This document shows positions 1 through 11,412 of a stretch of DNA of 64,000 bases, piece after piece (position 1 is the first letter of the stretch; every line of letters begins with the position of its first letter). Location: positions 496,001-560,000 of the forward strand of contig NW_026870037.1 of NCBI RefSeq assembly GCF_029168945.1, in the 5' to 3' direction. Source of the stretch: Cannabis sativa. Taxonomy: Eukaryota > Streptophyta > Magnoliopsida > Rosales > Cannabaceae. The position numbers and the translations under genes were made by a program. Under the pieces are notes generated by a model. It saw nothing but the letters and a program-made list of their open reading frames with translations. It was not told the DNA's origin and did no database searches.

Positions 1-1546
1 TTATAGTATTCTCCAAAACATATACACTCTTTAGGAGTCACTATTATGTTTATCAAACTTTATATTTCTTCAGGAATCACTATCAGCAATTCAATGATGT
101 GTATAATTTAAAAGATACATAACAACTTCATCATGTTATTGTAATGGTCAAATAGATATAACCATAATATATCATTCATTTTTCCTGGTATCTTTTTAAC
201 AAGTCTTCTAATTTATTAATAGACTATTCATCAGTCTAATTATCATGACTTGATATATTATATATTTAAATGTACAACAAGTACATATAATAAGTTATTT
301 ATTATCACTTTCATAATTAGATAAAAGTTATACATCTAGGTACATACAAAGACTTCTTCAGGAAGCTTTTCAAATAATAATTTTGTGATTCTTTATCACT
401 TTGATTATATTGGATCACTAACAAACATTAGTAAATTATATATCCACTTTTGGGAATATGCAAACTGAATTATATAGTAACTATATATTTACATATCCTG
501 TACCAACAATAGTTTAAAACTATTGATTTTAAGAAATAATACAATATGTATATATTAATTTGCTTCTGGCATTACCAATATATGTGAAATCTGTATTCTT
601 TTAAATAAAATTTCATGTCTATTCATTCTCTTTAAGTAATGATATTTAAATATTCTAAATGTACAATAAGTTTGTACAATTCACATTCTATTAAATAATC
701 AAGTATAGTATACTTTTATCTTGATTATAAGTGTGTCCGTACTAGAGGTACGCGACCACTATTATTTAATTCCACACATGATATATAGATTTCATGCACT
801 TTGATTGTGTGTGGTATCTTTGGTTGTTTCTACTTTTTTCTAGAAATATTTGAGTAGTAAATAATGTCATTGATTATTTAAAATCATTACATTCACTTCG
901 GGGAATGACGTTGAACAAGTAGAACATTATTATAAATTTCTTAAAAATTTATTACTTGTTCATCCATAAAAATATAAGAAATTATTCAATAATTTCTTTT
1001 ACGATATTTCAAAGAATATATGAATGCAATTTTTGCATAGTCTTCAAGATGTATGCAAAATTTAATATTTAATATATGTCAGATTCAATAATTTTCAACA
1101 TTGCAAGTAATAACAATGTACAATAACATGACTAATACGAGGAATCTTTAAAAGTAATTGACTTCAATTCGTATCATTCTCTGCAGGGAATGATGAACAA
1201 TAAATACATGCCTCATGTATTTAAATAACATTAGTCATGCTCATTGTTATTCTTATACTTTGATGTTTCAATGCAATTTTCTTAACATTCTTTTTGGGTA
1301 TTCAAAACCCACTATAAAATTGTATCAATAATAATCATTTTTAATGATTTTTTAGTTGTATTCACATAAATACAATTATTTTTTTCTTCGATAAATATAA
1401 ACATTTACTTCAGGAAATGTTTGTCAAAATCTATATCGATATTAGATTATTTTTCATTGTCCTCAAAGAATACAAGAACATATATATAAATCTGTATTCA
1501 TATCTTTCATTATATATCCATCAACTATATAATGAATATTACGTTT

Positions 1547-1738
1547 GCATAATCTTCAGGATATATGCAAGATTTTATTGAGGACGCATAATCTTTAGGA
1601 TATATGCAATATTTTATCGAGGATGCATAATCTTCAGGATATATGCAATATTTTATCGATGATGCATAATCTTCAGGATATATACAATATTTTATCGATG
1701 ATACATAATCTTCAGGATATATGTATAATTTATACAGA
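1547..1738. repeat. 39-bp tandem array, about five units
   Basis: The unit starts GCATAATCTTCAGGATATAT and is followed by a GCAATATTTTATCGAGGAT-like tail. Unit starts are at 1547, 1586, 1625, 1664 and 1703, an exact 39-bp period with a few substitutions per unit. It lies in the Copia-like leader and looks like local amplification of the degenerate CTTCAGGA motif seen over the preceding 1.5 kb. Confidence 0.9.
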
Positions 1739-1884
1739 TTTTCTCTATCATATCATTGACACACATATATTGTAAATATTATAAATGATAAGAACATAAT
1801 ATATATATGAAATCAATAATAAAGATATAAAAGCATATACATACATATATAATATAAAGATAAAAATAAAATAAAAAAAAAAGA

Positions 1885-1963
1885 TTCTTGAAATTGTTTC
1901 AGTCAGATGAGTATATATATAAATATATATTTAGTGTATCGTGACTTTGAAACAATTCAAGAA
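1885..1963. repeat. Imperfect inverted repeat (possible stem-loop)
   Basis: The arm 1885-1905 (TTCTTGAAATTGTTTCAGTCA) pairs with 1942-1963 in inverted orientation with two small offsets. The loop is about 36 bases of AT repeats. It lies about 80 bases inside the leader from the LTR, a place where retroelement RNAs can carry structured signals. A function is only inference. Confidence 0.6.
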
Positions 1964-2040
1964 CTTTAACAAAATACTTACATTGGGTCTTAGGCAGAGA
2001 CTCATGCTTAAAGCTTGGGCAGAGACTCGTGCTGATAACG

Positions 2041-2189
2041 TGTTATAAAATAATATAATATAGAATAGATGAGAAGAAAGAAGAAGAAGATGAAGAGAGA
2101 AAGAGAAAGTGAATGAGAATTTTTGAGTTGTTTATTCCAATGGGGTGAACCCCTATTTATATAAATACAAGAGTGAAATATTAAGAAAC
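2041..2189 (-). mobile_element. Copia-like LTR, left part (interrupted)
   Basis: It begins TGTTATAA next to the leader. Its other end, TTATTACA, is found at 11246 after removal of the Tekay insertion, giving a TG...CA LTR of about 250 bp with imperfect inverted ends (TGTTATAA / TGTAATAA). On the minus strand it holds a TATA-like box and a CT-rich stretch. The Tekay element is inserted at 2189/2190, just upstream (in LTR sense) of that box. The flanking 5-bp copies of GAAAC at 2185-2189 and 11143-11147 prove that the two halves were once joined. Confidence 0.65.
2154..2168 (-). promoter_or_regulatory. TATA-like box in the Copia-like LTR
   Basis: Read on the minus strand the sequence is GTATTTATATAAATAGGGG, a classical plant TATA context. 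It is followed by a CT-rich run to the LTR end at 2041, as expected for an LTR promoter. The Tekay insertion lies about 20 bp upstream, so the LTR's original enhancer part is now about 9 kb away. Confidence 0.55.
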
Positions 2190-3140
2190 TGTAACGCCCG
2201 TATTTTATACTTACTAAACTCGAAAGATAACTTTATTATATTATAGCTTTATAACCATATGGGTAGGGATCCCGAGTATTAAAATACAATTTAAAAGTAT
2301 TTTACTAATATGTACATATAATATATATTTTTTTTAAAACTCGCTAACATGCAACCTCAAAATACAGACTCCAAAATAGTAAATGACCGAAACCCTCCAG
2401 GTTGCACTGCCGCGATATGTACAATCACTGCCGAGCTCTATCTCACTGTTCCTCCAGCTTTGCCTTTCCTTTACCTACACAAGGTAGCAAACTGATGAGT
2501 CAACAGACTCAGTAAGATATGCAAGAAATATATATAAATAATGCGATGCCGGCTTTATGATTAAGCCGCCCTGAGCTCAATAATTAAGCTCACCAAATGG
2601 TTAAGAACGTTCTTAAGGGTAGTACGACTACTGTACCAAATGCACTAAAGTATCAATTCTGTACTCGTGTTGGCAGAGCCCTAACTGTACTCCCGGGAAT
2701 TACTAAGTGTTGTACCAAGAACACGACATACCCTTAGTACTCGTGTTGGTAACACCGTAACCACAATTATAAACAACACTATACTAACACTCTATAAATC
2801 ACATTTAAACTAGTGCAAATATCTAAAACAAGCATATATTCATATATATATATTCTTATGCTATCTTACCTCGTTCCGTGCTCAAGTGTGCCGGTCAGCC
2901 TGAGTGGAAAATGCAGCTCGACGCTTTACAGGGCCCTAAATCATAATATTATAATATTGAGAACTCGATGAGAGACACGCTAAAACACTTATCGGGAATG
3001 TAAAATCCAAACTAAGATTAACCCTATTGATAAATAGGATGCCAATACCCTAAATTACACAAAAACGGGAAAAACTAAGGCTCAGGAAAAAAACCCCAAC
3101 CGGCAGGCCGGTTCCCAACCGGAAGTCTGGTTCCTGGGAC

Positions 3141-3158
3141 CAACCGGTCGACCGGTTG
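3141..3158. promoter_or_regulatory. 18-bp perfect palindrome in the LTR
   Basis: CAACCGGTCGACCGGTTG is its own reverse complement. It lies in a block with several further CCGGT or ACCGG copies (3100-3180). In the right LTR one base differs (CAACCAGTC... at about 10079-10096), breaking the symmetry. A role as protein-binding or methylation target (two CCGG sites) is inference. Confidence 0.6.
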
Positions 3159-3633
3159 CCACAGGCTCCCAGGAACCGGAATTTCGGTTCTGAACTGGGA
3201 ACCAAAAATCCGACCCCCACACCTCAATTTAAACCCAAACTTTACAATAACTTCCAAAACACCTGTAAACATTATACTAAACCAATCCCAAGCAACAGAA
3301 CTCAACAATCCACTCAAATTCTAAAAACACCATTAAAGACTTAACTAAGGTTTCTTAAGCTTTAACTTGAACAATTCACAACCCAAGGCTCAATCCCAGC
3401 TTACAAAGGTAAGAATTAACATTACACAACTTCAAAATTATACAACATACTAATCCAATACACACCGCCATCAAAAATCACAAAACTCATACCAAAACCT
3501 AATCTAAACTACAAGAATTCAAAAAAAAAAAAAAGAAAGTAGGAAGATTACCTTGATCAAAACTCTCAAATACCATAAAAATTCCTTGATTCAAACTCAA
3601 ATTCTCAACCCCCAGCTGCTGCCCAAGAGAATC

Positions 3634-3744
<111 letters not shown>

Positions 3745-4229
3745 GAAGGGAGGGACAATTATTTTCTTCCAATTTCCTTCTTTTCCTTCAAGCTTAAGTA
3801 ACACCCTTTTTCTTTATTATTTTAATTTAAATTAATAACCTATTCTCAGCTAAGTATTTACCAAATAAGACAAAAAAAGAGTCTTGCCAAAAGACCTTCT
3901 TGCCCCTCCATCTAAAATAAAACTCAAAACCTCCCAAGGGTAAAATGGTCAAAAATCAAACCCCAAAAATTCTAACGCCTCTAACATCTAACTATAACTC
4001 CCCACTAATATTCTAGACATACAAAATATGACTCTCTAAAGGCCCAACGTCGCTTTCTACAGCTTCCGAACACAATCACAGAAATTGGGTAATTTACATA
4101 AAATAGCATAATAACATATATAATAATAAATATATTTCCAAAATATACATTTCATAATTATAAATTAATCTCATACATAAACCCTAAATATTTAATAATC
4201 CAAAATATTAATCATATGCGGTCTTTACA

Positions 4230-4247
4230 ATTATTCCCCCGTTAAAA
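4230..4247 (-). promoter_or_regulatory. Polypurine tract of the Tekay-like element
   Basis: Immediately inside the 3' LTR, the minus strand reads CCTTTTAACGGGGGAATAAT. This purine-rich run directly before the LTR is the expected plus-strand primer. Confidence 0.75.
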
Positions 4248-4265
4248 GGATTTCGTCCCCGATAT

Positions 4266-7200
4266 CTACCTGAACAACTCTGGATGCTGAGCCCTCATAT
4301 CAGATTCCAGTTCCCAAGTGGCTTCTTCCACTTTACTATTTCTCCAGAGTACTTTAACCAATGCTATGGTTTTGGTTCGAATGACTTTTTCCTTATTATC
4401 TAAAATTTGCACTAGTTGTTCATCATATGATAGGTCAGGTTGCAATTCCAATGCTTCATAACTCAAAACGTGCATTGGATCAGACACGTACTTCCTCAGC
4501 ATGGAAACATGAAATACGTTATGCACTGCTGACAATGAAGGAGGTAAGGCTAACCGGTAAGCAACTTGCCCAACTTTCTCCAGAATTTCAAAAGGTCCAA
4601 TAAACCTAGGGCTCAACTTGCCTTTCTTTCCAAAGCGTCTGATTCCTTTCATTGGGGATACTCGTAGAAAGACATGATCACCAGGTTGAAAAGTAACAAC
4701 CCGTCGCTTGGGATCTGCATCACTTTTCTGCCTGCTTTGAGAAGCAAGCATACGAGCTTTAATCTTGTCTATTGCTTCATTTGTTTTCTAGACCAACTCA
4801 GGGCCTTAGTATTTCCGTTCTCCAGTTTCGTCCCAATGAATTGGGGAACGGCATTTCCTGCCATAGAGCAGCTCATAAGGAGCCATCCCTATGGTACTTT
4901 GATAACTATTATTATAGGAGAATTCAATCAGAGGCAAATACTTACTCCATGACCCTCCAAAATCCATGACACAAGCTCGTAACAAGTCTTCAAGAATTTG
5001 AATAGTTCGCTCAGATTGCCCATCTGTTTGAGGATGAAAGGCTGTGCTGAATTTCAAATTAATTCCCATAGCCTTTTGTAAACTCACCCAAAACTTTGAT
5101 GTAAATTTAGGGTCTCTATCTGAAACGATCGACTTCGGTACCCCATGAAGACGAACAATTTCTTTCACATACAAATCAGCATACTGATCCACTGTACAGG
5201 TTACCTTAACAGGTAAGAAATGTGTTGACTTTGTAAAGCGATCCACCACAACCCAAACTGAGTCGTACATTCCTGTGGTTCTAGGCAAGTCAACCACAAA
5301 ATCCATTGCAATGTCTTCCCACTTCCATTCTGGAAGCGTTAATGGCTGAAGTAATCCTGCCGGCTGCTGATGCTCAGCTTTGATTTGCTGACAGGTTAAA
5401 CACTTAGTGACGTAGTCCACCACATCCCTCTTCATCCCATACCACCAAAAATAGGTTTTCAAGTCTTGATACATTTTGGTGGTTCCTGGATGCAATGAGT
5501 AAGGAGTAGTATGAGCTTCTTCCAGAATTTCTTTCTTAAGCTCATTGATATCAGGGACACACACCCGTGCTTTAAACAACAGCATTCCACTGTCAGAAGT
5601 TGAAAAGTCCTTAGCTTTGCCCGCTAAGACATCTTCTCGAATCTTAACCAATTCAGGATCTTCTAATTGGGCCATTCTGATTCTTTCTAACAAATCCGAC
5701 TGAAGTGTCAGATTAAATAATTTCTCAGTCACCAACTCAATGTTCGCCCTAGTCATTTCTGAGGCTAATTGAGGAGAAATCGTGATCATATTAAGTATCT
5801 GATCTGGTCCCTTTCGGCTTAAGGCATCTGCCACAACATTTGCCTTTCCAGGGTGATACAGGATTTCACAGTCATAGTCTTTCACCAACTCTAACCACCT
5901 TCTCTGTCTCATGTTCAGATTCTTCTGAGTGAAAAAGTACTTGAGACTCTTGTGGTCAGTATAAATCTCACACCTTTCACCATATAAGTAATGTCGCCAA
6001 ATCTTCAAGGCGAACACCACTGCTGCAAGTTCCAAGTTGTGAGTTGGGTAACGCTGCTCATAATCTTTCAATTGTCGAGAAGCATAGGCTATGACTTTAT
6101 CTGTTTGCATTTACACACAACCCAAACCCTGCCTTGACGCATCACAATACACCACAAACTTCTCTTGATCAGATGGCAGGGCAAGAACAGGAGCTGTAAT
6201 CAACTGTTGCTTCAGCTCTTGGAAACTCTTTTCACACTTATCTGACCAAATAAATCGCTGATTCTTCCTAGTTAACTCGGATAACGGCATTTCAATCTTA
6301 GAAAAACCTTCCACAAAACGTCGATAATAACCCGCTAAACTGAGAAAACTTCGAATTTCAGTGACTATTTTAGGTCTAGGCCAATTCTTCACCGCCTCAA
6401 TCTTCCCTGGATCAACCATAATCCCGTCTTTCCCAACAATATGCCCCAGAAAAGACACTTGCGACAGCCAAAACTCACACTTTTTGAACTTTGCATAGAG
6501 TTTATGATCTCTAAGTCGTTGTAGAACCATTCGAAGATGTTGCTCATGTTCTGCTTCTGACCGAGAGTATACAAGAATATCGTCGATAAATACAATTACA
6601 AAATTATCGAGAAAATCCTTGAATACCCTATTCATGAGATCCATAAAGGCTGCCGGTGCATTTGTTAACCCAAAAGACATAACCAGGAACTCGTAATGAC
6701 CATACCTGGTTCGGAAAGCTGTCTTCGGAATATCCTCTTCTCGAATTCTCAATTGATGATATCCAGATCTTAAATCAATCTTAGAGAATACCGTTTTGCC
6801 CTGAAGTTGATCAAACAAATCATCAATTCTAGGCAAAGGGTATTTATTCTTAATGGTTAACTTATTCAGCTCCCGATAGTCGATACACATCCGAAGAGTT
6901 CCATCCTTCTTCTTTACAAATAGAACTGGAGCTCCCCAAGGTGACACACTAGGTCGAGAGAAACCTAGATCCAACATCCCTTGAAGTTGTATCTTCAGTT
7001 CTTTTAATTCAGCAGGTGCCATTCGGTAGGGTGCCTTTGAAACAGGTTCTGCTCCAGGAATTAAATCAATGATGAAATCTATCTCCCGCTGAGGTGGTAA
7101 TCCAGGCAATTCCTCTGGAAACACATCCAGGAATTCCTTAACCACTTTAACCTCTTCGGGTCCAAGTAACACAGGTTTACTGGAATCCACTACCACTGCT

Positions 7201-8849
7201 AGGAATCCAACACATCCACTACGTAACAAATCCCTAGCTTTCAACGCTGAGATTCTTGGAACACGAGAACCTTGGACCGAACCAACAAAAACAAAAGGTT
7301 CCTCATTCTCCAATTCAAAAGTTACCATTTTTCGTTTACAATCAATACTAGCAGAATATTTGGACAAAAAGTCCATTCCAAGTATGATGTCGAACTCGGC
7401 CAATGGTAACTCCACAAGATCGACACTCAATTCTCTATCTTCAATTTTAATTAACACTGATCTAACCCATTTTCTTGAAATAATTAATTCCCCATTAGGC
7501 AACAGGGTTCCAAATCCCGTCTCAAAAATATCACCAGGTCTATCAAGCTGATCAAGAACTCTTGATGACACATAAGATCGAGTAGCACCCGAATCAAATA
7601 AAACAGTATAAACAAAACCGTTGATTAGAAGCTGACCTGTAATTACTGAAGGGCTGGCAGCAGCATCAGCCTGAGTTATAGCAAATACACGAGCAGGTGC
7701 AGGCGCAGGTTTGACCTCAGGTTTTGGTTCCTCTTTCTTCAGCTGAGGACAGTCTTTCTTAAGATGTCCCACTGAACCACACTGAAAACAGGCTCTCCGA
7801 TTACAAGTCCCGGGGTGATGCTTCTTGCAACACGGGCACTCAGGATAGGAGTAAGTCTGACGTCCTCCTTTGTTTTGGTTTCCTCGAAACCTTTTACTTT
7901 GCCCTGAACTTCCCGAAGATGGAAAAGTTCTTTTCTTTTGCTCAAAAGTGGAATCTCCACTTTCCTTTCCTGGACCCAAAACAGGGATAGTAGTGGTCCC
8001 ACCGACACCAGGAGGCTCTCGGGTATCTTGCAAAAACTTAACTGCTCCTTCAGCTCGAAGATCCTTGTCAACCATTTCTGCATAAGTTGTGGTATCATTC
8101 GTTGTAATAACCAAGTCATGCCTGATCTTGGCATTCAGTCCAGCCAAATACTTTTCCTTCTTACTAAAATCCGTTGGTACAATTCCAGAGGCTAACTTAG
8201 CCAAGCGATCAAACTTGGTTGTATATTCAGTTACAGACATTCCTTCTCCTTGTACCAACTCAACAAATTCCTTCCGCTTTACACTGCGGACCGCCTCATT
8301 ATAATATTTGGCATTGAATAAATCCCGAAATTCCTCCCAGGTCATTCTGGCAACATCCCTGGTGAGGGATACCATCTCCCACCAAATCAGGGCATCCTCT
8401 TGAAATTGAAACGTGGCACATGCCACCCTATCATTCCCGATCACACCCATAAAATTCAGTATTCTTTCAATAACAGTCAACCACTGTTCAGCTTTAAGAA
8501 CATCAGGACCTCCCAGGAACACTGGAGGTGCCTGCTTCCTGAATCTCTCATATAAAGGCTCCATACGGTTACCAGCAACATGTTGCTCAGCTGGCACCGC
8601 AGGGGCTGCAGGAACCGCAGCAGGCGGTTGCGGGGGAAGCTCAACAGGAGCATCCCGTTGCCTGAGTCGTCGGATCTCTTCTTCTTGTTGCTCAATTCTA
8701 GTTTGCATCTCAGCAAACCTTTGTTCCCAATCAATCGGGGCCTGAGGTGGATTCTCCTGTCCACCTCTCGGGACACGACAGCGACCTCTACCGCGCCCAC
8801 GGGGGTTTTGGGGATTTCTACCACCCCGACCACCTCCGGTCTCGACCAA
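4266..8849 (-). pseudogene. Tekay-like gag-pol polyprotein with three in-frame stops
   Basis: One continuous frame of 1528 codons reads from the ATG at 8849 to the stop at 4266, with no frameshift. It is cut by TAA at 6113-6111, TAA at 4808-4806 and TAG at 4790-4788. The first segment (912 residues) has an Arg/Gly-rich start, a short coiled coil (about 43-66), a gag domain (about 110-240), a CCHC knuckle (C354, C357, H362, C367), protease LFDSGA (417-422) and RT with FIDD at 754-757. RNase H begins at D903 and is split by the first stop. The next 434 residues hold the rest of RNase H, the integrase HHCC (H200, H207, C237, C240) and a D,D(35)E core (D270, D331, E367). The last 161 residues form the integrase C-terminus with a chromodomain-like end (KVLWRN...ATWE). 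The CAG-to-TAG reading of the third stop, and the idea that both TAA stops replaced Leu codons, are inferences from family conservation. Confidence 0.95.
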
Positions 8850-9103
8850 CTCACCCTACCTTCTAACGTTTCGCTGGTCGTCCATTAATTAGGACTTAGC
8901 CTGCGAACCCACAAGGCACGTAGGTCAGACAGTGGTCAAAATATTTTCAAGACCGCAATTAGGGTTAATAACATCTATTTAATCATATAAACAACATATC
9001 TTAAAACAGTTTGCAAAAAGAAATAAAGCTTACGGAACCGTGAGTTGAGCTCGACACTGGCCTTGATTGTACATATCTTGACGGTCTTCAGCGGACAACC
9101 TGG
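8850..9103 (-). other. Tekay-like 5' untranslated leader
   Basis: Short non-coding leader between the primer site and the gag start. No further gene or repeat is visible in it. Confidence 0.7.
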
Positions 9104-9117
9104 TGGCTCTGATACCA
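9104..9117 (-). promoter_or_regulatory. Primer binding site, initiator Met-tRNA type (Tekay-like)
   Basis: The minus strand reads TGGTATCAGAGCCA three bases inside the 5' LTR, the standard complement of the plant initiator tRNA-Met 3' end. It fixes the orientation of the element as minus. Confidence 0.95.
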
Positions 9118-9120
9118 AAT

Positions 9121-10568
9121 TGTAACGCCCGTATTTTATATTTACTAAACTCGAAAGATAACTTTAATATATTATAGCTTTATAACCATATGGGTCGGGA
9201 TCCCGAGTATCAAAATACAATTTAAAAGTATTTTACTAATATGTACATATAATATATATATTTTTTTAAAAACTCGCTAACATGCAACCTCAAAATACAG
9301 ACTCCAAAATAGTAAATGACCGAAACCCTCCAGGCTGCACTACCGCGATATGTACAATCACTGCCGAGCTCTATCTCACTGTTCCTCCAGCTTTGCCTTT
9401 CCTTTACCTACACAAGGTAGCAAACTGATGAGTCAACAAACTCAGTAAGATATGCAAGAAATATATATAAATAATGTGATGCGGGCTTTATGATTAAGTC
9501 GCCCTGAGCTCAATAATTAAGCTCACCAAATGGTTAAGAACGTTCTTAAGGGTAGTAAGACTACTGTACCAAATGCACTAAAGTATCAATTCTGTACTCG
9601 TGTTGGTAGAGCCCTAACTATACTCTCAGGAATTACTAAGTGTTGTACCACGAACACGACGTACCCTTGGTACTCGTGTTGGTAACACCGTAACCACAAT
9701 TATAAACAACACTATACTAACACTCTATAAATCACATTTAAACTAGTGCTAGTAGTGCAAATATCTAAAACAAGCATATATTCATATATATATATATATT
9801 CTTATGCTATCTTACCTCGTTCCGTGCTCAAGTGTGCCGGTCAGCCTGAGTGGAAAATGCAGCTCGACGCTTTACAGGGCCCTAAATCATAATATTGAGA
9901 ACTCGATGAGAGACACGCTAAAACACTTATCGGGAATGTAAAATCCAAACTAAGATTAACCCTATCGATAAATAGGATGCCAATACCCTAAATTACACAA
10001 AAACGGGAAAAACTAAGGCTCAGGAAAAAAACCCCAACCGGCAAGCCGGTTCCCAACCGGAAGTCCGGTTCCTGGGACCAACCAGTCGACCGGTTGCCAC
10101 AGGCTCCCAGGAACCGGAATTTCGGTTCTGAACTGGGAACCAAAAATCCGACCCCCACACCTCAATTTAAACCCAAACTTTACAATAACTTCCAGAACAC
10201 CTGTAAACATTATACTAAACCAATCCCAAGTAACAGAACTCAACAATCCACTCAAATTCTAAAAACACCATTAAAGACCTAACTAAGGTTTCTTAAGCTT
10301 TAACATGAACAATTCACAACCCAAGGCTCAATCCCAGCTTACAAAGGTAAGAATTAACATTACACAACTTCAAAATTATACAACATACTAATCCAATACA
10401 CACAGCCATCAAAAATCACAAAACTCATACCAAAACCTAATCTAAACTACAAGAATTCAAAAAAAAAAAAAAGAAAGTAGGAAGATTACCTTGATCAAAA
10501 CTCTCAAATACCACAAAAATTCCTTGATTCAAACTCAAATTCTCAACCCCCAGCTGCTGCCCAAGAGA

Positions 10569-10655
<87 letters not shown>

Positions 10656-11142
10656 GTTGAAGGGAGGGACAATTATTTTCTTCCAATTTCCTTCTTTTCC
10701 TTCAAGCTTAAGTAACACCCTTTTTCTTTATTATTTTGATTTAAATTAATAACCTATTCTCAGCTAAGTATTTACCAAATAAGACAAAAAAAGAGTCTTG
10801 CCAAAAGACCTTCTTGCCCCTCCATCTAAAATAAAACTCAAAACCTCCCAAGGGTAAAATGGTCAAACATTAAACCCCAAAAATTCTAACGCCTCTAACA
10901 TCTAACTATAACGCCCCACTAATATCTAGACATACAAAATATGACTCTCTAAAGGCCCAACGTCGCTTTCCACAGCTTCCGAACACAATCACAGAAATTG
11001 GGTAATTTACATAAAATAGCATAATAACATATATAATAATAAATATATTTCCAAAATATACATTTCATAATTATAAATTAATCTCATACATAAACTGTAA
11101 ATATTTAATAATCCAAAACATTAATCATATGTGGTCTTCACA
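9121..11142 (-). repeat. Tekay-like element, 5' LTR (right), 2022 bp
   Basis: Partner of 2190-4229: it starts TGTAACGCCC and ends GTCTTCACA, followed by the target duplication GAAAC. It is the transcriptionally upstream LTR for the minus-strand element. Confidence 0.95.
10571..10653. repeat. (GA)n microsatellite, about 40 units
   Basis: Right-LTR counterpart of the run at 3635-3742, shorter by about 25 bp. Confidence 0.95.
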
Positions 11143-11147
11143 GAAAC

Positions 11148-11246
11148 TAAGAAAAAGATAAACTAAGAAAAAGAGGAATGTTGATTACAATTAATGATAA
11201 TAAATAAAAGATTTAGACATCCACATAATTATTAATATTTATTACA
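11148..11246 (-). mobile_element. Copia-like LTR, right part (interrupted)
   Basis: Continuation of 2041-2189 after the Tekay insertion. It ends TTATTACA, the inverted counterpart of the TGTTATAA at 2041. The exact end is inferred from these terminal bases. The next sequence (11247 onward) is shared with another locus at 51867, which supports a boundary here. Confidence 0.55.
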
Positions 11247-11383
11247 GTAAACAATATGTTACAAATATTGATTCCGATTATTTTTCATTTATTCTATTTA
11301 TATTTTTCCATTAATTTATTCCGATGAGTCATAATTTTAAAACATGTCACCACTGCCTTATAACTCTTATATATATATATATA
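11247..11383. repeat. Spacer holding an 81-bp repeat shared with 51867-51947
   Basis: 11247-11327 (GTAAACAA...TTATTCCGAT) matches 51867-51947 closely, while the sequence on both sides differs between the two loci. This marks a dispersed repeat of unknown class. The remainder is AT-rich and ends in an (AT)n run beside the Helitron. Confidence 0.6.
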
Positions 11384-11396
11384 CTAGTTAGAAGTT

Positions 11397-11412
11397 ACGT
11401 GCCGAGGCACGT
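11397..11412 (-). terminator. Helitron 3' terminal hairpin
   Basis: ACGTGCC-GA-GGCACGT is a perfect inverted repeat with a 2-base loop, 9 bases inside the CTAG terminus. It is the conserved Helitron 3' signal for ending strand transfer. Confidence 0.85.

Larger units (their letters stand above)
1..2040 (-). mobile_element. Copia-like element, non-coding leader with CTTCAGGA-type repeats
   Basis: This is a very AT-rich stretch with no credible reading frame. It ends against a TG...CA LTR that starts at 2041, so on the minus strand it is the region just downstream of a 5' LTR. The last 60 bases carry two copies of CAGAGACTC[A/G]TGCT and the string GCTGATAACG next to the LTR. From memory, similar strings follow LTRs of some plant Copia elements; I could not assign a primer tRNA. 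Degenerate copies of CTTCAGGA or CTTCGGGGAA followed by an AT-rich spacer recur at about 31, 68, 355, 895, 1043, 1180, 1408 and then in a regular array from 1547. No gag or pol is in the window. The Copia assignment is inference from LTR style and the leader. Confidence 0.5.

Noticed and set aside
1547..1738. CRISPR-like regular array
   Set aside because: The 39-bp units are contiguous with no unique spacers, in plant nuclear DNA with no cas genes. It is a tandem repeat in a retroelement leader.
7360..8888. Several plus-strand frames across the Tekay gag-pol
   Set aside because: They are shadows of the minus-strand polyprotein, with no start context or domain.
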